A stretch of 64,000 nt of DNA from Ananas comosus (GCF_001540865.1 NC_033635.1:9592795-9656794); one strand, 5' to 3'. Positions 47,358 to 58,936 are shown, counted from the first letter of the stretch. A program made the numbers and translations. Notes: generated by a model from the sequence alone, not told the origin.

Positions 47358-48115
47358 ATAAAGGCCAAGAGCATTCACCTTCGCCACGCAACCGAGAAGG
47401 AAAGGAGTACCAGCCGAGGGAGGGAGGGGGTCGAGCAGGGAGAAAGGTCGTGACAGACTGAGGGCGGCCAGAGGAGGGACCAGGTTCCATTGAGGTGCGA
47501 GATGCACTCCTTTGAAAGGAACAGCGAACGGCGTGGTGTCCCCGATTCATACAGAGCAGACAACGATGCGGCTCCCTGCAGGAAACTGCTCGGTGGCCTC
47601 GCTCGAAGCACCTGAAGCAACGACCCCAGAGAGAGGGGTTGAGCAGAAAGCTCGAAGGATAGAGTGGCAAGGCAGGATTGGAGACGCGCCGCCCAGAGGT
47701 TGGGAGACGAGGCCTGTAAGAGGAGATAAAAGGGGGGCGAGGGGGCGGTGTGGACAGAAGAGCATTCTTGAAGGAAAAGTCGGGGCGGACACCAGCTGTC
47801 CCACTGGGGCCACACGAGTCAAGAGAGGGCGGAGGTGGGACCGGCGGAACAGGCTGAGCACGTGGGGCTTAGACAGGCGGACAAGGGTGAACAGGTGGAG
47901 GTGAAGGTCGGGCAGGCGAAATAGGGTGAACGGGTGGAATAGGGTGAACAGGTGGTGGTAGGACAGGTGGAATAGGGTGAACAGGTGGAGGTGGGACAGG
48001 TGGAGCAGATTGAGAGTGGCAAGGTGAAGACCCAGGAAGAAGATGAAGATAGGGCAGGGGTGGATGTCGCCTTGGACGAATCATGATCTTTTAATTGAAA
48101 AGTGAGGGTTCTGAA

Positions 48116-48312
48116 AGCACAATTTTAAAATTGTGGATTTGTTAAAGAGAAGCAAGAAAAGCAAGATATTGAAAATTAAGAAGATTGATACCTGCAGTTC
48201 TTTTCTCACCTATNAGCACAATTTTAAAATTGTGGATTTGTTAAAGAGAAGCAAGAAAAGCAAGATATTGAAAATTAAGAAGATTGATACCTGCAGTTCT
48301 TTTCTCACCTAT
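48116..48312. repeat. Two identical 98-bp blocks separated by one N
   Basis: 48116-48213 and 48215-48312 read the same, from 'agcacaattttaaaattgtg' to 'ttttctcacctat', with a single N at 48214 between them. This is the footprint of two contig ends that overlap but were joined instead of merged. Confidence 0.9.
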
Positions 48313-48576
48313 AGATAGTAATGATCAGAATTTGCTAATATATAAAATGCATATGAAAGAGAGGAGAAAGAGAGAAAAAAAAATATAAAAAATAATTATA
48401 AGCATCATCTATGAACAATTTTTATATAGCATAAAGGTATCCGCAATAAAAAAAAAAATCTTATTATAAGTATCAATGGTGAGTAGGGCTGGGAAATGAG
48501 CGAGCTGGCTCGCGTTCGACTCCTGATATTTGGATCGCTCGAATATTTATTATATATTTATTATATATATATAATA

Positions 48577-51500
48577 TGGTCACTCCCGGGGTCCCTTTTT
48601 AGTGGAAAACAGCGGAAAAAACGACTAAATTTTTTTTTTATTGAAACACCGATGAACCCCAGAGTAAAATGTCAGATCGCGCCACAAATATAGGAATCCA
48701 CTGTTACGAGGACAGAGTCTCCCCTGTAATTGCACTCGGGCGTCGCACAAGTTACAAAAGTATCAAACAATATACAACCACAAACCTAAATGACCTCCAC
48801 CTCTCCTTACTTCATATGTTACCATTGTACCACCGTAGGTTTTTAACAATTCGAATGTTAACAAAAGTCAACGCAAATCCTTTTAAAAACTGTTCCATAC
48901 GCGAAACTTTTTATCTTTTTGATAACAAGCCTACCACGAGGCGGGTAGCGGAACACCTTATTTACCAACATCCAGAAATTCTTTTTTATTTACCATTCAT
49001 TGAAAGGTCCACATATTGCATTCGTGAATAAAAAATAGTTGACTACCATAGATTATATACTGACATAAGAGTCCTACTAAATACCCAAAGATAGTAGCTG
49101 CATTAAAATAAACCGATAATCTGAGGGTCGGAAAAGCCTCGGACCTGCTTCACGAATCCGATCCTCACGTCTCGTCCCAAAACTCCTCACCGCCTGCAAC
49201 ACCCTGAACAAGAATAGTGGGGGAGGTTGAACCATGTTAACATGTCTTCCCTCCAGTGGGACCGCAATCGAAGAAGGCGAGGCAGTATCACCGCGATCAG
49301 GAAAGAGTAAAAACAGTAGGGTCAGGTAAAAATACGTAGCAACGGATAATTGAACGAATTGAGAGTATATATACTAGAAAGCACAACTACGCTACTTGTA
49401 ATGTACAACTGCAGCATACAAGATAATCAAAGATATAAGTAGCAAGACAACATGTAAAGAAAGAACTAGAAGTATATATGCAACAACGCTATTATAGACT
49501 ATATTTGCGTCACCGGACGAGAAGTCAAAAGTACCCAATCTAAACGCACGTGTCGTCTCTACGGACCTCAGGCAAAAACGCACTACCTGCTCACACACTG
49601 GCATTGTAAACCCATGGCACACAAGAGAACATAGCTGGGCTCCGGTCGGATGACGCACCACCTTTTCGGGAAAAGGAACCACCCTCCTGCGGGGGATCAC
49701 CGTGGTGTTAGGTGAAACTCGCCCTCACGCCTGTGGCGCATCAATGCGGATATGATCAATAGCAACTTCGGCAAGTCAGCCGACCATCACTTGCCCTCTG
49801 GGCTACCGACCGATGTGTTAGGTCGTCATCAAGTAAACAACGCTGAATCCGGACCGAAGATTGGTCAAGGTCACGGAAAGTGACGACGACCAAACACGCA
49901 GTACCCGATGCAAATAGGAGAACGACAACACCAGGTCACAAGTATGGTGCATATACGCAATTGCCATTCTTACTTCACCCCTTACAGGATACTACACATA
50001 TTGAACACCTACAGAGATAAGATTAAAAGATTAGTTCCATAGTTAGATATCTTCGATGGTCACACTTTAAAAGTTACGAAATGCAAGGACAACCGACCGA
50101 TAGGTCACAGGAGTGTATTCGATATAGTCCAGAACTACCGTCAGCACCAGCCGACAATCCTACCCCTCAGGGTACACCGACCTCAAAGGTCATCGACGAC
50201 GAGACTCATGAAGCTGACTGACTAGGTCACAAACATACCAAACAGTGGAACAAGGGTGCAAGGCTCAATATACTATGGATAGTAACAACAGAAGAGTAAG
50301 GGTAAGAAACCATCACCAAGCGTGCACCACTGTACCGACGTCGGATCGAAGTACCCACCTGTATAAAGCTGAAACGGTCTCGCGAAGGCGGAGACGAAGC
50401 GACCGGACCTACGAAGGGTCCACCGGGTTAGAGTCTAACCCACAAACACAATAACACGACCATTCTCACACAAATCCCAAAATCGTAACCCCTCGGAAAT
50501 CGGTTTCTCAAACGCAACTACCAAATCGGCTGGAAGTCCCGGAAACCGTATCGAAACTCCACCGTCGCTCACCCGTCGTTTCCGAACCCTCGAGAAGACT
50601 CGGGTGACCAGACAACAAGGCTCAGCGACGCTACAATCAACCACGAGGCACCGTCGGATGAATTTCGAGTCGAAAACGCGTTCTATCTGCGGATTTCGTT
50701 GAAAAACGCTCCGGAAATGGCGATTTGGTTTCCGCAAGGGCTTGGGGCCTTGGGCGATCAGTCCAGAAGTTGTCCTGAGCCCTAACTTGCTGCCAACAGC
50801 AGCCACGACGAAGCGAAACGCAAAAGAATCCCTAACGGCACATGAAATCACATTATTTTATGTGATTTCATGGCTCCAACGGGTCGTACCAGCAAACCAG
50901 GGATCTACGGAGGGTGCCATCACACTTGTTGCTAGGTTTCAGCATGCCTGGGGCCGTGCTCACCTTTCGGAGCTCTGCCGGCAGCAACTACGCGCGCACG
51001 AGCGACGCGAACAACAGCGAACCAGCGCGCACAGCGCGAAGATAGCACATTACTCACTAACCAGGGCACCGTTAACCTAAATGGAGGTGAGCATCGTGTT
51101 CAGCATGAGCCCACGATCATCGTGCTCACCTCTAGAGGTGCCAGGGAGTCATCGGATCACCGAAAAAGTGACCGGAACACAAAACTGTAGTGCTGGAACC
51201 ATAAATGGCTACTCACCGGAGCAGTGGGAGCTAGGGATGGCCGCCGGCGATCGGGCGGCGGGCGCTCCGGCCGGTGATGGGAGCAGCAGGTCGGGGAGGT
51301 CCGGGGGAGGTGCTGGCCGGCGGCGGGCAGCAGCCGGTGGCGCGGCGGCGGAGATCGGGCCCGCACACTTCCTCTCGGGTTGGAGCTTGCCGGCGGCGAG
51401 GCGGCGACCGGGGGAGGTCGGGGCGGCGATGATCCGGTGCCGGAGACCAAGGGGGAGGTGGTGCTCACCTCAGAGGGCAACGGCGGCGCTCGGGAGTGGC

Positions 51501-52710
51501 GCGGCTCCAAGGTCGGCCCGCACAGGACCCGAGCGGCGGCGGGAGACCTTGGCGGCGGCCGGCGGCGCGCGGGGACGGCCGGGGACGCGCGCGCCGGGTT
51601 GCTGGAGGTCGCCGGGGTCGACAGGGGGGCTTGGCCGCAGGGGAAGTGCGGTCCCAAGGCCCGCAACCTGAGCTCGGCCTGGCTCGGGTCTGGGCAGACC
51701 CGGCTGGCTGCAGCCTCTTCCGGCGGCTCCGGCGACGCTCGGGGGTGGCCGGGGCCGGCGGGGGAGGGCGCCGGAGGAAGATCTCGACCAGGGGAAGGTG
51801 GTGCTCTGGCTAACAGGCCTCTCCAAGCACCAAGCTTAAGCCGGTGGTGAGGTGGTCCAAGAGAGGAGGAATGTTGGCTGCAGGCTGTTTCCGGCGGCCG
51901 GGGCTGCTCGGCGGCGGCCGGAACGCGAGCACGGGCAGGGCAGGGAGGTGCTGGGATGGCAGGGGCGGCTGGGGTCAGCTGGGGGGTTCTAGGGTTAGGG
52001 TTTGGTCCAAGAAAACCCTAGATCCACCTATATAAAGGTGTGGAAAACTCGCGGAAAACCCCCTCGAAAGGAATCTATTTAATCCCAGCTCTCAACCAGC
52101 AGTCGCACAATGCGCGATAGTCCCTCTGAGTTCGAAGACTCGCAATTCGATGCATAAAATATAGGGCCTTTTCGCGAATGATCCGATTTCTCAAATCAGC
52201 CCCTTCGCGGACTTTTCGCGATTCCCGAAGATCCGTCCGTCAGATTTCCGATCGGATCGCACCAGCGCGATCAGCACGACAGAGGCATCGAATCTAGCAT
52301 TTCGTTTCGCCCGAAAAGGTTTCCGATTTGCGACAAAACCATCCCTCCAAGGTTCCACCAAAACCCGCATATAGACGACTATATGCTAAAACCATTAAAC
52401 CCCTTTTTCTCGAAATCTGTGCATCCAAATCCAATTCCGTCAGTGCCATTGGTTCCAAAACAGCTGAACCGGTCGAAACGAGCTATTGGACTGATATGAA
52501 CGGAGTCCGATACGCGCCAGAAGCCAACTCTACTCCGTGGCTTCTCCGGAAAACCGGAGTTACTATTCACTTAAGTGAAAACTAAAAGTCACGTATCTTC
52601 TCCATTTTAGCTCATTTTCGCCCGAAACTTGACGAGTGCTTATGTAATTAAATTACACACATAAAATCATCAACAGAGAGTTTAGTAGCACTGTAAAAAA
52701 TCTCAGTCCT

Positions 52711-52714
<4 letters not shown>
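48577..52714 (+). mobile_element. Long solo LTR, Ty3/gypsy Del/Tekay-like, 4.1 kb
   Basis: Starts tggtcactcccggggtccc, much like the 'TGTCACG-CCCGG' start of Del/Tekay LTRs, and ends ctcagtccttaca (TG...CA). A canonical tatataaagg lies at 52029-52038, about five-sixths through, where an LTR promoter is expected. A GC-rich block (51200-52000) yields overlapping ORFs on both strands without domains. Flanks are TA-rich, so the 5-bp target duplication cannot be read. No gag-pol is attached, hence a solo LTR. The class is inferred from end sequence and length. Confidence 0.6.
52029..52038 (+). promoter_or_regulatory. TATA box of the long gypsy-type LTR
   Basis: tatataaagg in a local context of GC-rich DNA, so it stands out more than TATA words elsewhere in the window. 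It fits the U3/R boundary of the LTR. Confidence 0.5.
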
Positions 52715-52744
<30 letters not shown>

Positions 52745-52747
<3 letters not shown>

Positions 52748-52975
52748 TCCGGCTATGGTGCTTGTAAAAGTACCAAGCAAATATTTGGTGCTTGTAAATT
52801 TTTTACCGTCAGATCTACGCCTTTGATCATTTTCACCCGTTAGATTATACTATTTAACCAACCACCCACTCAACCCTAGGAGGCTCACATCATCTTAACC
52901 GCACATTCCTTAATCCAAGGGCTAAAAACTTATAAGTACCAATGACTTGGTACTTTTAAAAGTATAGGAGCTCAA
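52745..52975. mobile_element. Small foldback MITE (family B), copy 2
   Basis: The left end is gagtccggctatggtgcttg. The interior has 'cacccgttagattatactatttaacc', 'ccactcaaccctaggagg' and 'catcttaaccgcacattcc'. The right end is mirrored. Sub-terminal hairpins use an aagtaccaa/ttggtactt stem. It lies within the hAT-like element next to a (TA)n tract. Confidence 0.75.
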
Positions 52976-52990
52976 TTATATATATATATA

Positions 52991-53536
52991 GGGTCCGGCT
53001 ACGATACTATTATGAGTACGATCACCCTCGTACTCATAAATTGTTTTCGATGATAGAGCTTCCGAATCGACGATCCACACCGTTAAATGTTATTTATAGC
53101 ATTTAAAACTTCTAGAAATCAAATTTTATAATTTTTCGACATCATTTACCTTACGATCAAGAGGTCACAAATTTGACAATTTTTAATGACTGGTATGGGA
53201 TACTTGCTAATTNTTTAACGGTGTAAAAGAATCGAAATTTGTTGAATTTTGATACAAAATTCTATTCACTATATAGATAAAGATCAATAACTCCAATCTT
53301 GAATTGAAGGATCTGATCATTCTTTTTTAGGATGTCGTTCGATTTTGACCGTTCATTTTATGCCCACTTGATGGATTTTATTATGATTTGGAAATTTACG
53401 AAATTTATTTTCTAGAAGTTTCAAATACTCTAGATCATATTTAATGGAGTGGATCGTCGATTCGGAAGCTCCATCATTGAAAACAACTTATGAGTACGAG
53501 GGCTCCAATACTCATAATAGTATAGTAGTCATGGCC
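52991..53536. mobile_element. Foldback MITE, large family, copy 3
   Basis: Termini gggtccggctacgatactat and, inward from the right, ggccatgactactatactat. The inner arms 'ttttcgatgatagagcttcc' and mirror match copies at 22955 and 30695, and the length (546 bp) is the same. The sub-terminal hairpin is ttatgagtacga/tcgtactcataa. A single N sits at 53213 near the centre. Confidence 0.85.
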
Positions 53537-53550
53537 ATATATATATATAT

Positions 53551-53790
53551 ACTATGCTATCGAAAGTATAGAGAATCTGGTGCTTTTGATTTTTTGATTT
53601 TTAGATTAACTAATCATTTTTTGAATTAATACAATTATTATCTTGTAGGGACCACTCAATTCTAGGGATATTATTTAATCTTAGGGCGGACCGCAATCGT
53701 CCCAACCATATCATTTTTAATCAAATGGTCAAAAATTCGAAAACATCAAATCCTCTATATTTTCGATAACATAGTAATTCTACACTATAA
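53551..53790. mobile_element. Small foldback MITE (family B), copy 3
   Basis: The ends are 'actatgctatcgaaagtata' and, inward from the right, 'actatgttatcgaaaatata'. The interior has 'gggaccactcaattctaggg' and 'cccaaccatatcatttttaat'. About 235 bp, immediately beside the large copy 3. Confidence 0.65.
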
Positions 53791-54602
53791 ATATATAAAT
53801 ATAATATATTTTAATTATATATAGGCTGAGTGAATAATCTGAGTTTAGTTAAAATTGGGCCAATATTGTTGGCCCATAAAAACAAACCCAATAGATAAAT
53901 AAAAGAGCAAAAATTTACTTAATTTATACAATTTTTCTTTCTTTCTTTTTTTCACAGAGTTCTAATTTTTCAATATGTTTCTCTCTTTCTCTTTTTCTAT
54001 CTCTCACCCTATGTGACCAAACCGGAAGGCCCTCCAAGTTACCAAGTAGCAGCATATACCTGTCGTTGCCTATCTTGCTATTAATTGTATGCTTGAGAAA
54101 ATATACAGAATATTTTTAAAGTAAAAAATTATTATTCATATAAAATTTTAATTTTAGTTATATATGATTGGATAGTTTAATCCAATATTTATCTATATAA
54201 TTTATTTATTTTTGACTGCATAAATAAAATGAATAATATGGAGATTGAAGCGCGGAAAGACATGTAAGGCTGAAAAGATTAGATATTCAACTCATAAATT
54301 TATTTTTTCATATTATAACTATAATTTATATAATTATTTTATTACTTTGAATATTAGATATATTTTTGTAATCAAATTATAGATAATGTTCTATACAAAT
54401 TAAACTATTGATCGTATGATGTTGAGAATTTCAAGCGGCTCGTGTTTAGGGCTCGAGCTCGTCGACTCGAAATTAGGCTCGCTCGAGCTCGGCTCGAATT
54501 AATTTCAATCCAAGCTTGAGCTTAAATTTAGGCTCGAAATTAATTTTAAGCCGAATTTGAGCCGAGATAAGCTCGCTCGAGCTCGGCTCATTTCCACCCC
54601 TA

Positions 54603-55145
54603 ATGGTGAGAAATAAGATTTAAAGATTCAAAATGAGAAATTGAGATTTAAATAATGGCCAAGTGATTTTCACTATAAAATTTAAGAAGGCCAATAAAAT
54701 TCATTAAAGGCTATATTTTATGCGTTAAGAAGTTCAAAAAATCTAATACGTATAACTTATAACGGAAGCTAATTAAGACCACTAAATAAGTTTTTGAATC
54801 AGTTTTTATTTGTTACATAAATGAGAAAGAGAATAGACAGGCTATGTCAAAGAAAAAAAAGACGAAAAATGGTAAAATAATGTGGTTGTACCACGTCAGC
54901 TATAGATATCAGGGATTAATATAGAGGTATAGAAAGGCTATTTTTTATGCGTTAAGAAGTTCAAAAAATCCAATATAACTTATAACGGAAGCAAATTAAG
55001 ACCACTAAATGAGTCTTTGAATCAGTTTTTATTTGTTATATAAATGAGAGAGAGAATAGACAGGCTATGTCAAAGAAAAAAAAAATTGTAAAAAAATGTG
55101 GTTGTCCACATCAGCTATAGATATAAAAAATATTTAGTATGCTTG
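54603..55145. repeat. Direct repeat of ~230 bp
   Basis: 'tatgcgttaagaagttcaaaaaatc', 'aacttataacggaagc', 'tttttatttgttayataaatgaga' and 'aatagacaggctatgtcaaag' occur in the same order at about 54718-54905 and 54947-55130. The second copy has small deletions. No coding potential. Confidence 0.75.
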
Positions 55146-55308
55146 TTTTTTTTTTTTTTTGAGAGAGAGATAGTTAGCACGCTATCCGCTTCATTTATTT
55201 CATTTAAAAATAAACTTAGCTGGAAATGTGAATCAACTAGGATTCGAACTTAAGATCTCGGGTACCAACCACCAAGCATTTTGCCACTTGCTCTAGGGAC
55301 GGTCAGTA
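55146..55308 (-). mobile_element. tRNA-derived SINE, minus orientation, with target duplication
   Basis: Flanked by tatttagtatgcttg (55131-55145) and tatttagtatgtttg (55309-55323), one mismatch in 15. On the minus strand it has head, box B (agttcgaatcctag), body and A tail as in the 41 kb copy. Confidence 0.88.
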
Positions 55309-55323
55309 TATTTAGTATGTTTG

Positions 55324-56131
55324 TTACTCTCAAGAATTGTGATTATATAAATATTCAAGAAATATGACTCTAGTTATGCTGTTTTACGAGAGTTCAAATG
55401 TCAAAAAACTATTTGATATGCTCATAGGCCGTCCGTGCAAAAATTGACAACCAGTTCCTATGGGAAGCTAGCGGAGCGCTGGAACAACACAAGAATGGCA
55501 TCATCTGGATGAGCTAGAACCAATTTTGACCCTTTTTTTGCTGCTGGTTGCTGGGATCTATCACTACAACAGAATTAGATTATACGGACATATGTTTGAG
55601 ACACTTTTATGTAAGTGTCCTATTTATATCAAAACTTGAAAAAAAAAAAATCTGCTAATGGCTAAGTATAAAGCCAAATCCAACCAAAAATAAAATATTA
55701 CTCTACTCAACCCACCCTACCCAGCCCATTCGGCCCGATTACAAACAAAAAAGAAAAAAAAAAATCGATTACCATCATTTTTTTTTCCCTTACTCAATCT
55801 ACTGAAATTCTAGATGAAAATCCCTTCCCTCTCGTCCTCCTCCGCCACCGTAGCCAATGAGGTAGAGTTTCGACGGTTGTTAAATACTTAAATAAATATT
55901 TGTAAATTAGCAGCACTCTTTTTAAGTTATAGCGACACTTTTTAACTGTAACCATATACCTAGCGACCCCACATATAGTGACACTTTTCAAAAGTGTCGG
56001 TAATTTAGCCAGCAACACTTTTTTTGATATATACCAACATTTAAAAGTATCGCTATAGACCGTTTTTATTGTAATGTTATATGGAACGAGCGAAACAAGA
56101 GAATTTTCAATAATCACCTTTGTCAAAGTGA
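55324..56131. other. Intergenic DNA with short repeated 'acactttt' words
   Basis: No gene. Between 55900 and 56060 the word 'gcgacacttttt' and variants recur on both strands, suggesting a decayed CACTA-like or foldback element, but no borders can be set. The 120-codon minus ORF (55794-56156) shows no domain. Confidence 0.35.
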
Positions 56132-56372
56132 AGTCCTGGGCTACTATTAGTAGCAAAATCCCATTGTTGCTACCAGTTTTTTAGCCTTTAAATCAACTCT
56201 TTTTATTATTTTCAACCATTGGATTAAATACTATAATCCAGTGGGGACCACTCAACCCTAGGGGGACCATTCAACTCTAATTGACTATTATCATCCTAAC
56301 CTACAATTTTTCATCTAAGGGTTAAAAATTTGATAGTAAAATGAGTGTTTTACTATTAATAGTATTCCAGCC

Positions 56373-56375
<3 letters not shown>
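56132..56375. mobile_element. Small foldback MITE (family B), copy 4
   Basis: Ends 'gtcctgggctactattagta' and, inward from the right, 'aggctggaatactattaata'. The interior 'gggaccactcaaccctaggg' block and 'catcctaacctacaatttttcatctaagg' match the other family B copies. A (TA)n tract follows. Confidence 0.7.
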
Positions 56376-56428
<53 letters not shown>

Positions 56429-56469
56429 TATATATATATATATATATCGAGAGAGAGAGAGAGAGAGAG

Positions 56470-56932
56470 AGTAGGTCTCCGTGCTCCTAAGTCGTTTTTG
56501 ATGATGGAGCTTCCAAATCGACGATCGGCTCCGTTAGACTTGATCTAGCGTATTTGAACTATCTAGAAAATAATTTTGTGATTTTTCGATATCATTTTCC
56601 TAGAGATCGAAAGGGTTCAAAATCAACGGGATAGAAGTATTCAAATCAGATGAAATTTTGATAGAAAATTTTTTATACTATTTACAGGAAGATCAATATG
56701 TTTGATCAAAAATTTTAATACTATATCACCACTTTTTATGAGATTTTTATTTTCAGCCGTTGATTTTGAACCCTTTCGATCGTTAGGTAAATAATATCAA
56801 AAAGTCACAAAATTTATTTTCTAGATAGATCAAGTCTAACAGAGCCGATCGTCGATTCGCAAGCTCCATCATCGAAAACGGCTCAGGAGCACGAAGGCCT
56901 CCATGCTCCTAATAGCACACAAGACCTACTCC
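56470..56932. mobile_element. Foldback MITE, large family, copy 4
   Basis: Termini gtaggtct on both sides (right end read inward: ggagtaggtcttgtgtgc). Inner arms 'gatgatggagcttccaaatc', 'gatcggctccgtta' and mirror. The left hairpin region has lost about 30 bp relative to the right. A single N at 56948 lies in the TA tract just outside. Confidence 0.8.
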
Positions 56933-56960
56933 ATATATATATATATANTATATATATATA

Positions 56961-57350
56961 GAGTAAGGCTACTATGCTAAGGCTACTATGCTATCGGAAG
57001 CACGGAGTCTTCCATGCTTCCAACTCATTTTCGATGTTGCGACTTTCGAATCATCGATCGGCTCCGTTAAACTTAATCTAGAGTATTTGAAGTATCTAGA
57101 AAATAAATTATGATATTTTTCGATATTATTTACCTAGTGAACCAAGGGGCTCAAAATCAACGGCTGAAAATAAAAATCTTACAAAACGTGATAATATGAC
57201 ATTAAAATTTTAGATCAAAAATATTGATCTTGTTTTATATAATATAAAAAATTTTCTATCAAAATTTCAGGCAATTTGGATTTTTCTACACCGTTAAACT
57301 TACAAACGGCTCACTATGGCTATTAAAATTATTGATTTTGAGCCCCTTTG

Positions 57351-57354
<4 letters not shown>
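56961..57354. mobile_element. Foldback MITE, large family, copy 5, truncated
   Basis: The left end gagtaaggctactatgct is partly duplicated (aaggctactatgct twice). It continues with the hairpin ggaagca/tgcttcc, then the family arm and centre, and stops abruptly at a (TA)n tract before the right terminal region. Confidence 0.75.
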
Positions 57355-57384
<30 letters not shown>

Positions 57385-57386
<2 letters not shown>

Positions 57387-58930
57387 TCCAGCGTCGCTTA
57401 CTATTTACTAATTAGAAGACCAGTAATTATAAGCACAAATAGTATGTTTGATATAGGATGACTTTTATTGGTAGAAACCCCAAAGTTGGTAGAAGCTAGG
57501 GACGATGGGTTGAAATCAAAGCAGATCGAGCATCAAGCACAATTAAGCAGAGGCCCCTAGCTAGCTATAGAAGTGCTGTGTGTGTGTGTGTGTGTGTGGA
57601 GATCTGGAGATGGAGTAAAATGGCACAACCCGCGTGCACGACAGCGCATGGTACAGGTGTAGGCCTGCGGGTCTCGGCTTAATTACCAACCTGATTACTG
57701 ATCAAAAGCTAACTTGCTATTGGGGTCATCGTAGAGTGTTGGTTCGGTGCTCTATCTATATATAAGGGACACGATCGAGTACTACGGTTAGAAAGGCCCA
57801 ACCATGACCCGAGATCAGTTTTGAGTCCCAGCTGCAGAAAGATCTCCATTATTGGGAGGCCTGAGAACGGTGGGTTTTTCTTTTATAATTCTTGCACCAC
57901 TCAGCACACTGAAGCTAGGGGATCTTTAAAAAATAAAAAAAATAAAAAATCAGCAGAGTGAAGAATTACATGCATGTGCAACAAAAAGAACTCAAACAGA
58001 TTCTGGCACGGAGAAAACTTTAAGATCATCGTATCATTATGCTCCATCATGCGCGAACCACGATATGAATCTTAGGTGTAAAGGCACTCTTAAGTCACTA
58101 AATCATGGCATTAACAATACATTATGCACGTTCATCTCATCTTAACTACCAGAAAACTCTAATTTTCAACCCTTTCTTAGGCAGGTTGTTATAATTTCTT
58201 ATTAACATCTCAACTACCAGAAAATCCTAATTCTCAATCCTTTCTTGGACAAGTTGTATATATTCTCTTTTAGGGCCCATTTGGCATAGCTTCTCTTTTG
58301 GGGCGCGCATAGAGTCATTAAAGTTTTCGACATCGACCAGTCCACATGTATTTTAAAGACAAAGCGACCATATCAGTCTTTTCCAGCTTAGTCATTTTCT
58401 CCAAATAAAATAAACAATTTCGTAGGTAGAACGCTTTTATGTTGAAAAATCATTATAGGTCGGATCTTGAAATGTACTGAAAGCAAATTCTTAGATGATA
58501 ATCATAATAGAAAATCTTTATAACGCATCATTTATTTGTTTATAACTCGTTCTAAGATTCAAATATGCTTACCACCACTGTCTAGTGTAGTTTGTTGGAA
58601 TCTTAGTTGCTAAGTCTGATGCGTTCAATATCTCCCTAGTCGTTATAACTAGTTTCCTAGGTTTAAAAAGACAAAAATCCTAATTTACTTAAAATCTATT
58701 TGGGCCTTTGTGTTCTCTCTTTTGGGGCATCTTGGGCCGGTCCTTTATGGACTTTTTTTCTTACGTTGGGTGAGAAATACTGTAAAAATTATTTCAGAAA
58801 ATAATTTTAATTTTTTAACAATATATCTAAAAAATATTATAATTATAAAATAATTTTTTTAAAAAAATAATTATAAAATTAGCCTTAAACTATAAACGAA
58901 ACACCATTTTCGTAAAAATATTAAAATTGA
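57385..58930. other. Intergenic DNA, possible 3' side of the kinase-type gene
   Basis: Contains a (TG)n tract at 57576-57598 and a tandem duplication near 58134-58265 ('aactaccagaaaa...caaccctttctt'). I searched by eye for the ATP-binding (DakL) exons expected after the Dak1 part of the gene at 59.4-63.8 kb and found none here. Confidence 0.4.
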
Positions 58931-58936
58931 TAAAAA

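Larger units (their letters stand above)
45080..48090 (-). pseudogene. DUF4283/zinc-knuckle gag-like ORF, split by an LTR
   Basis: On the minus strand a Pro-rich part (48085-47820) is followed by a CCHC-type double zinc knuckle near 47640-47540 (CFRCFERGHRAVSC, then CLLCMNRGHHAVRC). Then comes the copia-type LTR (45520-47357). Beyond it, the reading resumes at 45519-45080 with 'NWVMRGSAIGRNPLRFDNF', 'HLHHKVWICLHFWPLLCWNE', 'FSELWEIDPLSERRDDVSFF' and 'CLDVSLIPEQL', typical of DUF4283 plant retroelement proteins. The frame is broken by stops as well as by the insertion. No reverse transcriptase is visible, so only the gag-like end remains. Confidence 0.65.
48484..54602. mobile_element. hAT-like element expanded by nested insertions
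   Basis: The target duplication atggtgag (8 bp) is at 48476-48483 and 54603-54610. The left end reads tagggctgggaaatgagcga. The right end read inward is taggggtggaaatgagccga, continuing with 'gctcgagcgag' words. These are hAT-type TAGGG terminal repeats. The original element is represented by about 90 bp on the left and at least 170 bp on the right (54430-54602). The rest is a long LTR and several MITEs that landed inside. Confidence 0.75.

Noticed and set aside
47305..48084. Overlapping minus-strand ORFs treated as separate genes
   Set aside because: They are frames of one decayed gag-like sequence. Only the zinc-knuckle frame carries meaning.
48116..48312. A genuine tandem repeat or start of a CRISPR-like array
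   Set aside because: Only two identical blocks separated by one N. This is better explained by a contig join, and CRISPR is not expected in a plant nuclear genome.
51081..51850. ORFs of 105-196 codons on both strands in GC-rich DNA
   Set aside because: They overlap in several frames, consist of Gly/Arg/Ala/Pro-rich low-complexity sequence and lie inside a long LTR.
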